From contig NW_027052606.1 in the NCBI RefSeq assembly GCF_958450345.1, positions 62,001-126,000 of the forward strand: a stretch of 64,000 nt of DNA, written 5' to 3'. This document shows, in pieces, positions 13,091 to 24,080 of the stretch. This stretch comes from Calliphora vicina (lineage: Eukaryota > Arthropoda > Insecta > Diptera > Calliphoridae). The translations under genes and the position numbers were made by a program. Below the pieces are notes generated by a model. That model was not told where the DNA came from. It ran no database searches and was given only the letters and a program-made list of their open reading frames with translations. Numbering within the stretch: position 1 is the stretch's first letter; each line of letters begins with the position of its first letter.

Positions 13091-13218
13091 ACAATAAACC
13101 ACTGTGCATTGATTGTAGCTAGCTAGTCAATCAGCAAAGCACAGGAGAAATATCAAAGCAGTAAGATCGGGTCTGGTCAAACACTTCGATATTTTATATC
13201 TGACTTCAAGCCCAGTGT

Positions 13219-13491
13219 TTAGTATATTACGAATGCCAGTTTCCTGATCACTAAGCCAAATTGCTGTCTGCTACTTTTAATGGCTCTGTTGAATTCAGCA
13301 ACAGCATTTAGTAGGACACAATTGCCACTGCGGTATATGTGACTGTGAACGCCTAACTCTGGTTCAAAATCAAATTCAGTTTGTTGAAGATTTTTACGTA
13401 AAAAGACGTTGCAAATATCATTTAAAAGGTTTAGCTTGAAAAAAGCTAATAATAACACTATGCTAGTTGAAAAAACTGTCAAGCGGGCCAC
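13219..13491 (-). other. Unrecognised 90-codon open frame
   Basis: This reverse-strand frame is less AT-rich than its surroundings and contains a stretch FEPELGVHSHIYRSGN that looks more protein-like than the typical chance frames here. Its 5' end runs into the left terminus of the foldback element. I cannot assign a family. It could be a decayed transposon fragment. Confidence 0.2.
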
Positions 13492-14796
13492 CCGGTGCGT
13501 TAAGCTAATTCGGGTATGCTGAATTCAGTGATGCTAACCGTTTTTTTAGGTTAGCTCGTATTTTCGAGATATACCGTTATTTCGAAAATGGAGCAGGTTG
13601 CACAATATATATTCGCGTAACTCAAAAACGGTTTAATTTATTGAACAAACTGAAAAAACCAAAATTCCGGAACAAAATTACCTTTAGGTAAGGCTTGACA
13701 CGTTTTTAATCTTCGCGGTCATTTTAGAAATATAAATTTTTTTTTATAAAAATTTCGAAATTTTTTGTTTTTAAAACGGCATTAAAAATTCGAAAATCCA
13801 TATACGCTCTTAATTTTAAAATTCAAATGCATATAACTTTGCAGTCAGTGACGGTTTGTAAACAATTCTTTTTTTGTTTGACATATGCATTTCTAGTTAG
13901 TCCAATAAAAGAAAAATGGAGAAAATCGAGAAATATTTGGTGGGTGAAAATGTTGACAATTTAATTTTCCAATGCGAATATCTCCTAAGCTATACAAGAT
14001 AGTTGATAGCCACGACGAGGTTTTTTGTAGTGCTTGAGGTGATTCTACATGTGTAAGTTTTTTGAAATCGGAACACAAACGAAGAAATAGGATCGTTTTA
14101 AAAATTGATCATACCCGAGTCCTACTTTGGGACCCCTGGCCGCACCTCTGGTAGACTCATGCGGTCTAAATTCAAACCTTAAACTCGACAACACTTCTTC
14201 TTTGCGCATGTCAAATTTATTTAAAATCAGACTAAGCGTTTAGATTTATTTCCCTCTTTTTTTCTTTACCACTGTGCACTGCACGATGTAGCTAATTACT
14301 ACGAGTTATGTATTTTGATAAAATATTAGGGGATATTTGTACTATTTTTTCTGAATAAAATGAAAAGTTGTGGATAGATTTTAATTTAGAGCTTGTTTTA
14401 TTTGGAACTTCATTTTCTAAATGTTTAAAAAAAATTAAGAGCGTATATGCATTTTCAATTTTTAATGCCGTTTTTAAATCGAAATTTTTCTAAAAAATTA
14501 TTTTTTATTCCAAAAAAAAAATTAATATTTCTAAAACGACTGCGAAGATTATAAACATGTTAAGCTTTACTTGAATGTAATTTCGTTGCGGAATTTCGTT
14601 TTTTCAGTTTATTCAATAAACTAAACCGCTTTTGAGTTACGCAACCTCCCCCATTTTCGAAATAACGGTATATCTCGAAAATACGAGCTAACCTAAAAAA
14701 ACGGTTAGCACCACTGAATTCAGCGTACCCGAATTAGTTTAAGCCGCTGGGTGCCCCTCTTGACAGAAAAAAAACGTGTAAATTTCATGCACAGTG
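13456..14796. mobile_element. Foldback-type element with ~370-bp terminal inverted repeats
   Basis: The left arm (13456 to about 13825) starts CACTATGC and contains GTCAAGCGGGCCACCCGG and GAATTCAGTGATGCTAACCG. The right arm (about 14430-14796) is its inverse, ending GGGTGCCCCTCTTGACAG and CATGCACAGTG. Arm identity is high in the outer 150 bp and lower inward. The ~600-bp centre has no recognisable coding capacity. A third arm lies alone at 40341-40715. Confidence 0.75.
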
Positions 14797-16239
14797 TAAT
14801 TATATAAAAAAATACTGATTCTGATACTAATCTTAATTAAATATTAAGATTTTTTCTTTACATAGTCAGTGTAAAGCTCTCTTATTTTTTTTATCATTTC
14901 ACTAATTTCCTACTATTATTATAATACTTTTATGTTTTTATCTACTGTACACTTAATCTGTATAAAAATGAATATTAATTTCCTTTTAATACTTAATTAA
15001 ATCAACATTAGCTTAAATATTCCTTTTTTTATTGTTCGGTAACATAACTCATAATGAAGTAATCAGAAATTCCTTTAGCCAGCGCAAACATACATCTAAT
15101 TATATGGGTTGAAGAAAAAAAAGTATATAAATTAGATTTTCACACTTGACCAAATTCAATTATTTAATTAAATGTTTACTTGGCATAATTAATGCATAAA
15201 TCAGAGTCATTTCAAAAAAAAATAAAAAAAAGGACAAGAAATTGAAAAAATATATTTATATGTGTACTATTATATGCAGAAATAATGAACCAGTACAAAA
15301 GGAAATAACAAAAACATGAAAAAGGAATTTCCGTTACAAACACATACATATAAAACAGATACTTGACAGAATGGAAATGTTTGAAGGATGCTTCTCTCAT
15401 TCTTATTCCATTTTTCTGATTATTTTTTTAATTTTAATTTATTTGCCATGGCGACTTGAAGTGAGATTTGTTAGTTAGATGTTAGCTTAAGTACTTTCAC
15501 ACACATTCACTTTCTGAAGTTTAAAGTCACTGATACGTATACTAATTTAAAAACATATGGATATCAAGAGGTATGGAAGCTCTGTAGTTTCACGCCAGTG
15601 TTAACCATCAATCTCTGATTGCTCATTGTTGCTCTGTTGTTCGTTTTCATTGGCTACCATTTAGTAAAATTATTTATAAATTATGACATGATGACCTTTT
15701 TTAGTAGTGGTATATTTAGTGCAAAATTTACAATTGCTACCTTTAAAACTGCTGGGATGTTTTGATGTACATACGTACGTATATGAGTATTATTTAAATA
15801 CATATTGAATTAGAAAAAAAAAACACTACACAACCAACTAATGCTTTTCAAGTTTTTTTTTATGTTTTCCTACGACATGGTAAATTGAATTAGCATTTAA
15901 ATTTTAACAGTGTGAATACTGTGTCACCTTTATAAATTATAGAAATGTTTTTAAAATACAAACAAATATTTACTTTTCAATATCGTTTCCTTATGGAGCT
16001 TGTCTCTTGGAGAGCGCTGGAAAACAAAATACACTTCACCATTTTGAAAAAGGTTCCAAAGCTTCTACTTCTCAGTACAGTCTAGATAACTCTTTTCGAT
16101 ATTTACATGCACTATATATACTATGATCAAAGAATCAGACGGACTAAAGTATGACCATTTTGGTCCCAGCACCATCTTATCAAAAGCAGGCTGACCAATC
16201 TTAGTACGATCTGCATAGTACCTACAGCGAAATTTTATA
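14797..16239. other. Non-coding AT-rich DNA
   Basis: No gene or repeat family recognised. Open frames are A/T-run artefacts. Confidence 0.5.
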
Positions 16240-16430
16240 GGATATTAAGGGTAAGATGACAAGAACAGACTGGGAAAATGGAAGCATTCAGGACTCTGGA
16301 ACAAGACCCACTGGGCTTTGGCAGGAACACACTCAGAATTCTTGCAGGTGTAAGTACTGTTCATTGTATGATTTGACATATGGAGAATTCCATATCATCG
16401 TACGTGACATTTGTACGCCTATAGAGTGGA
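16240..16430 (+). pseudogene. Possible non-LTR retrotransposon C-terminal remnant
   Basis: One frame reads DPLGFGRNTLRILAGVSTVH and then CMI, a stop and HM. This resembles the LR-x-L-x-G-x-x-TGHC...HM tail downstream of RNase H in I/R1-group LINEs. The segment is less AT-rich than its surroundings. Only about 60 codons, broken by two stops, so the call is tentative. Confidence 0.35.
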
Positions 16431-16851
16431 ATAGATTTTGCAAAAATAAGAGTATCTGAAAAATAATTTGATCTTTATGTTCCATTCAGAGGCTACTAAA
16501 TTTTAAAATAAAAAAAGTTCTTTCGAAACATTGTTGTGAAAAGTATCGAGCGAAATAAGTGTATATTGTATGTTACATAAAACGGAAGTAATTTTGAGGT
16601 ACATTGTAATAAAATGCGAAAATTTTCGAATCATGAGCGGCGTTATGTTTTCTTTTAATTTCTTACACTAAACGAAATATTTTTCCTTTACAATCCGTCA
16701 TATTTAAATAAAAACAATCTTTGGATGATTTTATAATAAACAAAATTAATGTCGTATGTGACAGATTTTTCTCTTATAATAAAACAATGTATATTCTGTA
16801 AATATGTGTATAAAAAAATTAATAGAAAATATACATTCGGTTTTAATAAAC
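16431..16851. other. Non-coding AT-rich DNA
   Basis: Ends in the left target duplication TAATAAAC (16844-16851) of the next element. Confidence 0.5.
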
Positions 16852-17617
16852 AATATGGTATTCAATTAATCGGGTTCCTGGTTTAATCAGTTAATCGAGC
16901 AAATAATTAATTGGGGTTTAGATTAACCTTCGCTTTACCAAAGGTTTTTTATGTACATGGTTTACCAATACCCACCCGGGTGACACTACACTTCTATAAA
17001 TATATGCGACGAACGAAATTTTAAAAAATTGAAAAAAACCTTATAAAAAGTTTAAAATGATTCTATTAAATTCTATAGAACTCTAGAATTTGTTCAGTGA
17101 GTACAAATTTCATTTAAATCGAAACAAAATTAAAAAAAAATATTAAACCAATAAAATCGGGTATTGGTAAAGCGAAGGTTAAATCGGTTAATTTTAAATT
17201 ATTCGATTAACCGAATAATTTGTATTTTAATTTTATATTGAAAGGAGAAACACGAATTTTGTGTACTTTTATAAGCATTTTGTTTTAAAAAAAAATTACA
17301 AAAACATAAAAACCAAACATAACAATTCAATAAAACAATAAATAGGGAATCTTCTGAAATAATCCTTTAAAAAAAGAATATAATTTAAATAATGTTTTTT
17401 AAACGATATTTTTTACTTTTTAATAAAACTTGACTTGACAAAACTCTCTCACTGATTGTAGAAATCGAAAGTAAGGCATGATAAAGAATAACCAATTTCT
17501 CAGTTCTTATTTTAGTTTTTTCTAAGCATATAAAATCCTCCATCATACCATTGGGGTCCTTTTTGGTTAATCGATACAAATTGGTTAACCGATTAACGGT
17601 TAATCGATTGAATACTA
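16852..17617 (-). mobile_element. hAT-type DNA transposon remnant, copy 2, with 8-bp target duplication
   Basis: The flanks carry identical 8-mers, TAATAAAC at 16844-16851 and 17618-17625. The ends are AATATGGTATTCAATTAATC on the left and GATTGAATACTA on the right, with ATTAACCGATTAA-type subterminal repeats. The minus strand at about 17395-17560 keeps a hAT C-terminal region (YHALLSISTISERVLSSQ...). The rest of the transposase is deleted. Interrupted by a TTAA MITE. Confidence 0.8.
16927..17178. mobile_element. piggyBac-like MITE (CCTTCGCTTTACCAA family), copy 1
   Basis: Perfect 15-bp inverted ends CCTTCGCTTTACCAA and TTGGTAAAGCGAAGG, flanked by TTAA at 16923-16926 and 17179-17182. The related hAT copy at 1081-1254 has a single TTAA at the same point and no insert. 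Another copy is at 44539-44798. TTAA duplication and CCY ends are piggyBac-superfamily traits. Confidence 0.85.
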
Positions 17618-17878
17618 TAATAAACAATTCTGTAATAGCAAATAAACTATCAGAGTCAAATTCATTTCATACTATATGCTAATTGGGAGCTTAGTTTTAA
17701 CGGCAATTTTAGCCTAAAACATGTCAATGAAATTAAAAAATTAAATATAGTCAGTTTAAGCTACTATTTCTGCCAATAAAATGTTGTAATAAGTTCTAAA
17801 TACTTACACATAATAATATATTAGTGTTTTCTCCTATTCAAATCATTTTGAAAAAAATTTTCAGTGGTTTTTGCATTT

Positions 17879-18001
17879 TCAATCGTGGCAGTCATTCTCG
17901 TGGAATTGCCCATATGTGGGATCATAACAACCATTGCAGAGGTTGTCTGGGCGGTGACTCATAGTTTCACCTGCCATGTGAGTGCACCACTCAAGAGAAG
18001 C
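17879..18001 (-). other. Short cysteine-containing open frame, possible exon or micro-ORF
   Basis: Forty codons and a TGA stop sit in a patch clearly less AT-rich than its surroundings. The frame contains MAGETMSHRPDNLCNGCYDP and ends FHENDCHD, with four cysteines (one pair as CNGC). An in-frame TAA lies directly upstream, so as a free ORF it would start at one of two ATGs. As a terminal exon it would need an acceptor just before it. I do not recognise the family. A gypsy-type LTR lies 25 bp away. It could be a host exon, a nested gene or transposon debris. Confidence 0.3.
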
Positions 18002-18025
18002 TTACAATAAGATATATTACAATAT

Positions 18026-18510
18026 TGTTACGTTTTTAACTTTGAGAAACGTTGATTTATTTCCTTATAATAAACCCTATTTTTTTGATTGCAATTAAAA
18101 GCAGTGTAGTAGTTTGAAAATTGTAACAACTCTTTATTTAAATTTATATTTACACAACAACAGTTTTAATTGTTCTTCTGCGATCTTATAGAAATACACA
18201 CACTTAAATTAAATGCTTTATAATATACAATAATGCAGTTGATGTTAACTCTAAAAGCGCCTATTTATACACAATGGGTTCTTCTTTCCAGTAGCTTCAT
18301 GAAAGTTCTATTTCAACAATGATCAACTCAAAGCTTTTATTCAATATTGTATATTCCACAACTATGTTAATAATATCCACAGAAATGTTAACTGATGTTA
18401 ATCGACCGATAAACAACATTGTCCACAATTAGAATACTCCAGAAATAGAAATGTTGAGAAACCAGCCGTTAGAAACCGTTATAATTAAATTCATATGCAA
18501 TTTCGTAACA
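18026..18510 (-). mobile_element. Solo LTR of a gypsy-type retrotransposon
   Basis: On the minus strand it begins TGTTACG and ends CGTAACA, giving the TG...CA ends and short inverted repeats of an LTR. It is flanked by a 4-bp duplication ATAT (18022-18025 and 18511-18514), a size and sequence preferred by 17.6/297/gypsy-type integrases. It carries a TATAAATAG promoter box near 18260-18269 and an AATAAA signal near 18131, both on the minus strand. No internal gag-pol sequence is present, so it is a solo LTR left by recombination. Confidence 0.8.
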
Positions 18511-21177
18511 ATATGTTCTGGACTTTCTCAGATACTGTATGTCACGGATGAATCTGATCAAATTAGCCAAAAGTATCGGTTGATTGAGTTACTAAGTCAT
18601 CCGGATTAGTCAGGACGACCTTGAGTATTCATGCATAATTAAAATTATGCGTGAGAATTACTAAGGGTATCGCAATGGGCCTCAGAGGCCTCCGAGTATA
18701 TATTGCGAGCAATCCACGTAACCTACTTGAAAATCATTATCATCAATGGACTGCTTTGAATAAATCTGAAGTTGAATTTCCAAAGTTTATCTCTCTTAAA
18801 AAGTGGTCTAACTATTCGTTAGTTTTTATTTTTTGTTTAAGAGTTTCTATTAAAGAATCAGAAGTGATATTATTGAATTAACTGCAATAGACTAACGATC
18901 AAGTACGATTGGAACCTATAACGTGCAATGTAATTATACAAAATATAATTGTTTGTAACAAAACACAAAACAACATGAATTTGTCGCTAATTAGTATAAA
19001 ACTAACTTATACAAATTTTGATTCAAATAGGGTAATGGGAAACCGATCCAAACATTTACTGAATATTGAATTGGAAGTGTAAAATATAATTATTCCATGT
19101 AGATAGTCAAAAATAAGATAATCAACTGTACTCGCTGTTATCGAACCTTATGAAATGCTACGCGACTGAATGGTTTCGTCCCATCCTTAAGCGTACGATT
19201 TCCAAGTTTAGCGTATTTAGCAAACTTCTAGTAACAATTAGTTTGAAGAGATGTGTCACTTTGAATATCGCTGATAAATGTCAAGCGATCTTAAAATTAG
19301 CAATTTAGTTGGATACAAATACAGATGTAAACACATATCTTTAGCCAAGACCATTTATCAAATTTCTGTATTAGATAATATCAAATTTTATTAGTCTTCT
19401 TGAGGAACATCATCTAAAGTTTATGGAATTAGTTATGCTGTGACAACACTTCTGTTAATATTTTTCCCAAATTTCTTCTAATGAACGTTCTACATTTGCT
19501 TTTTCTTTTTGAGTTAGAGCATCATATACCATAAGGTACTTGTGAGAGATCTTAAATCTTTCCTGGATTTAAAAATAATATTTTGCAAATTCTTTTTAGG
19601 AAACAATTGAAATTATAGGCCTGTTTTACGATGTCGACAGAAAAATGATTCGAACAAATTTGTATGAAAACTATTCGAAAGAATTCAAAAAACTGAATGT
19701 TTTTCATACAAATTTTTTCGACTTAGTTTTCATTTTCTTAGTAACTGTCTATTGTTAGTTTGCATGCCCACTGTATTAAAGCTATTTAACATATTTATCC
19801 AAGTATGATGTCTGTCCAATGCCTGTTGTAAAGTGGTTTTACCACAAAAAGAAAAACGTAAATATGTATGAGTATATGTATATGAATATGCATACAAACA
19901 GATTTTTCTTACCATTAATGTATTAGAAGCGATGAAATGTGTACACATTCTTTGAACATACAGAATATAATAAAGTGGGTAGTAGTGGTGGCAGTCAACC
20001 TTGTTTTCAAGAATATAAGATAAATATCAAGTAGCGACCCCAATTGAATTAAGTGCTTGAATGAGCTTGTATTTAAGGCATAGTGGCAAGCGGTCGGTCG
20101 GTCCAATGAACAAATGTATACACATGTTTATGAAAGACAAAAAACTGGATGGATCAATTCAATATATATGAAATTTGTTGCGTTGTTGCTGTTATAACTA
20201 CTGCTGTTAATATAATTAACACATCATCTCAGAACAAAAGAAAAAACCAAAAACCAAAAAGTGTATGACAATAATTCGTCTGAAAAGCAAACTTAAGTTA
20301 TAAGCTATTGAAAATTTTCTAAAACAAAAACCTGCAGCTATTGTATATTATCACAATACCTACCCACACAAGATTAACTCTTATAGAGATTTTATGTAAA
20401 TATCATATTTAATGAAAATTGTTTAGAAGAACAGAAACAGTATATGGAATATTAATGAAAGGCGGTCAGGCAATCAATAATTAACAAACATGTCACCACA
20501 TTCTGATAACTCTCAGGGGCTGCTGGAAATTGTACTAGAGATAAAATAAGAACTGCAGGCTAATGAAGTGGTTTCAATGTTCTCTGCGTACATTAGGGAG
20601 GCCCTTATGTTGCTATTTGAATTGAATTTAATAATATTAATTCAAAATGAAAAATAATTTGAATTCAAAATGAAAATTTTAACAGTTGTGCTTATAATGG
20701 GTTAGTTTTAGGAATGTTTTGAAATTGAAGAAAATTAGTTTTTTTCTAAAATTTAATTTCAGACTGTTTCTCTGTTTTTTTTTTTAAATTTTAGGACTTC
20801 AAATTTCTAGGACATGGATACCCCTTTTAAAAATATATAAAACCAAAATAGTGCAAAAATTAACACCACCCTAGTATATATTATTTACTGCTATAGAAAA
20901 TTTCCTTGGGAGTTGTGCAACAAATGTTTGGGTTAAAATCAATTAAAATTTTCAAAGATTGTTGATAACTGAAGCAAAATAGTTTATTGTTTTATAAGTA
21001 TTTGTGGTGATTGAAGAAAAACTTAATTAATGATTTTACATTTAAAATTAATTTGAGAATTTTCTACAGAGTTAGTAAACATTGAGATATTTCAAAAATT
21101 ATTCGAATTGTTATGTTTAATTAAGAAATCGTTTTTTCTCTTCAAAAACCCGATCTCACATACACGAAGCAATGCTT
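18511..21177. other. Non-coding DNA, nothing recognised
   Basis: The first ~400 bp are somewhat less AT-rich and include a 76-codon open frame (18651-18881) without recognisable motifs. The rest is AT-rich. Confidence 0.45.
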
Positions 21178-21461
21178 CACAAAAAAAACTATATTTCAAT
21201 TCATAAATTTATCACATATTGAACTGGTTTCAATTATTTCATAATTGAATCAAGTATTCATGTGCTCAAAAACAAAATTTTCTGATATTTTCTATTGAAT
21301 TTGATAATTTTGATAATTGAATATACAATTTTGGTTATTGGTTGAATTTTAAATACAAAAATTATTGAACAGATATTTTTCGTAATTGAAAACTCAAAAA
21401 ATAACAAAAATGTGTTTTCAATTACGAAAATTATCTATTCAATAATTTTTGTATTTAAAGT
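21178..21461 (+). mobile_element. CACAGAAAA palindromic MITE family, partial copy
   Basis: Matches the left two thirds of the complete copy at 42164-42652, sharing ATTGAACTGGTTT, ATCAAGTATTCAT and AAAATTATTGAA. The right arm is lost beyond the centre. Confidence 0.7.
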
Positions 21462-21592
21462 TGTAGATCTAGAGTAACTCCGTTTATTATTTTCTTAATT
21501 TTGGCCACAACATATCGCCCCCTTAAAAAAAAATAGTGTAGAAATTTTTTGCCATTTCGAAATAATTGAGTTTCAAATTTTTGTGTTAGTAG

Positions 21593-22792
21593 TAGGGTTT
21601 GGGGTCCGGGAATTCCGGGAATTTTTTTCGCGGGAAAAAAATTTAAAATTAATTAAAAATACTTTATTATATTTAAATATGACATCTCTGCTTGATGAAT
21701 GGCTTGTTCCAAATATTAGTGAAGGTTTTAACAACCATTAAGGACACAGTAGAAATGAAACCATTTTTCTGATAGGTGATGCTATAATGAACACACTTTA
21801 TGAACAGCAGTTATCTAAAAATTCTACGATTTCTCAAAAAACGGTTCATTCAATTAAATTAAACCTAAAAACTTCAACATTATAAGATAAATTATAATAT
21901 AAAAACACAATGTTAAAAATTTATGGATAGCAAATGTATGAACGTCTATTTGACCACAATACTCCCTCATCTGTTCAAAGCGTTGATGATAAGGTTTCCG
22001 AAATACAAATGGAGCAAAATTTTAAAAACCAATTAGAATATTCAATCAATATTGAAAAGGAAAGCCCTAAACATTTAAAATCAAATGCTGAAAGTTTTAA
22101 GCGGAAATTAGATTTATTTGAAGCAAGAGAATACATTTTGATTGTCTTTATAATGCTTTAATAGCGGTAAAGCCAACACATGTTTAAAGCGAAAGAGTTT
22201 TCTCGTCCAATGACTTATTGAATGCATTAGTAATTTTGACAAATAAATTTTTTAAAGAAAAGTTTTATGACGGACATATAACATTATTTTTTTGATATAA
22301 TAGCGGTATTCACAATGTAGAGTACTTTCTATAGCAAAGTAGCAAAAGAGCAGTTTAGCAGAAAAAAATACATTAGAACTACTTTTTTACTGCTTATAAC
22401 AGAAAAATCAAAAGTAAGAATCTAAAAAGTACATTAAAAATCCCATTAACATATTAATCGACATCGAATTATAAAGATACGTTCACAATTTATAAAATTT
22501 TGTGACACTTAATTGCTCTTTTACTCTACTATATCATGAATACCGCTAATATTTAATTTTATAGTAACAAGTGATCTCCAAATATTTTAACAAACTTTTT
22601 TTGGTTTTATGTAGGTACAATTGAATTGTAATGTAGTGTTTTTCTTTTTTTTTTTAATAAAATGACACAATTTTATAAAATAATTTTCTTTTTTACTTAT
22701 TTTTCTAGTTAAAAACATTCCCGGGATTCCCGGGAAATGAAAATTTTCATTGCCGTTTCCCGGGAAATTAAATTATCCGGGAAACCCCAAAC
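21593..22792 (+). pseudogene. hAT transposon with decayed transposase, nested in the MITE
   Basis: The left end TAGGGTTTGGGGTCCGGGAA and right end inverse GTTTGGGGTTTCCCGG are a common insect hAT end type. The plus strand at 21934-22139 is open (LFDHNTPSSVQSVDD onwards). After a frameshift near 22140 it continues at 22140-22284 as DCLYNALIAVKPTH, a stop, SERVFSSNDLLNALVILT. This is the hAT dimerisation motif with the SERVFS core. The N-terminal zinc finger and most of the catalytic core are missing. The outermost bases of the right end and about 10 bp of MITE flank are lost, so no duplication can be shown. Confidence 0.8.
22301..22548. mobile_element. TAGCGGTATTCA MITE nested in the hAT
   Basis: Perfect 12-bp inverted ends TAGCGGTATTCA and TGAATACCGCTA, with looser complementarity continuing inward (AAAAGAGCA and TGCTCTTTT). 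The terminal TA dinucleotides suggest TA target use as in Tc1/mariner. It lies just past the surviving hAT coding remnant. Confidence 0.65.
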
Positions 22793-22900
22793 AAAAGTAA
22801 TATTTCAATTGATCTTTTGACCCACTTTGTGGAAGTAGAATTTCATCAATTTTGACCACATATAGAAACAGTTATCTAGATTCTTATTATGCAATAAAAA

Positions 22901-23368
22901 AACAAGTAAGAAAGTATGGTCGGTCAAGCCCGACCATATAATACCCTACACTACGTAAATGAGCAAAATCATTTTTCTTTTAAAATTTCAATAATTTATT
23001 TTCGTGAATGATTGTCGGAAGAGGGCCTTATATGGGGGCTATGATCAATTATGGACCGATCGCCATGAAATTAGATCATGTTATTTATGTCTATATGAAA
23101 GTTATGTGCGTTGCATTTTATGTATATAACGACATTTTTAAGCGATTTATACTCGTTAAAGATATTTTCGGAAGTGGGCCATATATGTTAGAGTGATTTT
23201 CGGAAGCGGGCCAGCCAGACGGACGGACGGACATCGTTTAGTCGACTCAGAAAGTGATTCTGAGCCGATCAGTATACTTTTAGGTGGGTGTTAGACTAAT
23301 ATTTTAGGGCGTTACAAAAATCTGCACAAACGCATAATACCCTCCCCACTATGGTGATAGGGTATAAT
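22901..23368 (+). mobile_element. mini-me/DINE-1-like repeat (family A), inserted in the MITE
   Basis: Complete ends: head AACAAGTAAGAAAGTATGG with hairpin GGTCGGTCAAGCCCGACC and ATACCCTACAC, and tail CCCACTATGG...AGGGTATAA. A CCAGCCAGACGGACGGACGG microsatellite is central. Internally shortened relative to the longest copies. Confidence 0.85.
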
Positions 23369-23536
23369 AATGTATGTAATGTATAAAGTGTATATGCTTA
23401 TAAATACACTATTGTTTTATTTAGAGGACGATATATGGATGTAAAAAAGTTGTGTACAGATTAATTAGCAAATGTATTCCCAAATTGTTTTTGTTATTGA
23501 AAATTTTTTGCCTCAAAGGAGAAAAAATTTATGTAA

Positions 23537-24080
23537 AACAAGTAAGAACGTCAAGGCCGACCATATGTACCATACTTTAAATAAATGAGCAAAAATAATT
23601 TTCTTTTAAAATATTAATAATATTCGTGAGTGATTTTTGGAAGTGGGCCTTATATTGGAGCTATGACCAATTATGGACCGGTCACCATGAAATTAGGTCG
23701 TACCTTTGATGAATTTTGTGTGTATACCAACATTTTTAAGAGATTTATGCACTTTAAAGTGATTTTCGGAAGCGGGTCTTATATGGGAGCTATGACTAAT
23801 TATAGTGCGATCATAATAAAATTTGGTGACATGAATTTTGTATATATAAAACTTATTTGGAACGAAATTTATGTAGATACCTATATAAATTAAACATTTA
23901 TGACCTATAAAGTCCAATTTCGGGAATTAAATTATATATACCAAATTTGATCGAAATATCTTCAAAATTGCGCCCTGTACTTTGCGCACAAGGTTTACAT
24001 TGACAGCCAACTAGCCAGACGGATGGACATCGTTTAATCGACTTTAAGATGGGTGTTATTTTTGGACGTTACAAACATAT
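23537..24080 (+). mobile_element. mini-me/DINE-1-like repeat (family A), 3' truncated
   Basis: Has the head and body (AACAAGTAAG, GGGAGCTATGACTAATTAT, CTTCAAAATTGCG) but stops after the microsatellite, without the GGGTATAA tail. Confidence 0.8.

Larger units (their letters stand above)
21512..23434. mobile_element. ATATCGTCCCC MITE, copy interrupted by a hAT and a mini-me repeat
   Basis: Left end ATATCGCCCCCTTAAAAAAA and right end inverse ATATCGTCCTCTAAATAAAA. The residual MITE parts at 21512-21592, 22793-22900 and 23369-23434 line up one after another with the uninterrupted copy at 63521-63740. Removing 21593-22792 and 22901-23368 therefore restores a ~220-bp MITE. Confidence 0.85.

Noticed and set aside
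16013..16200. Search for complexin exon 2 in the less AT-rich patch
   Set aside because: No frame encodes the acidic, glutamate-rich complexin helix region on the minus strand.
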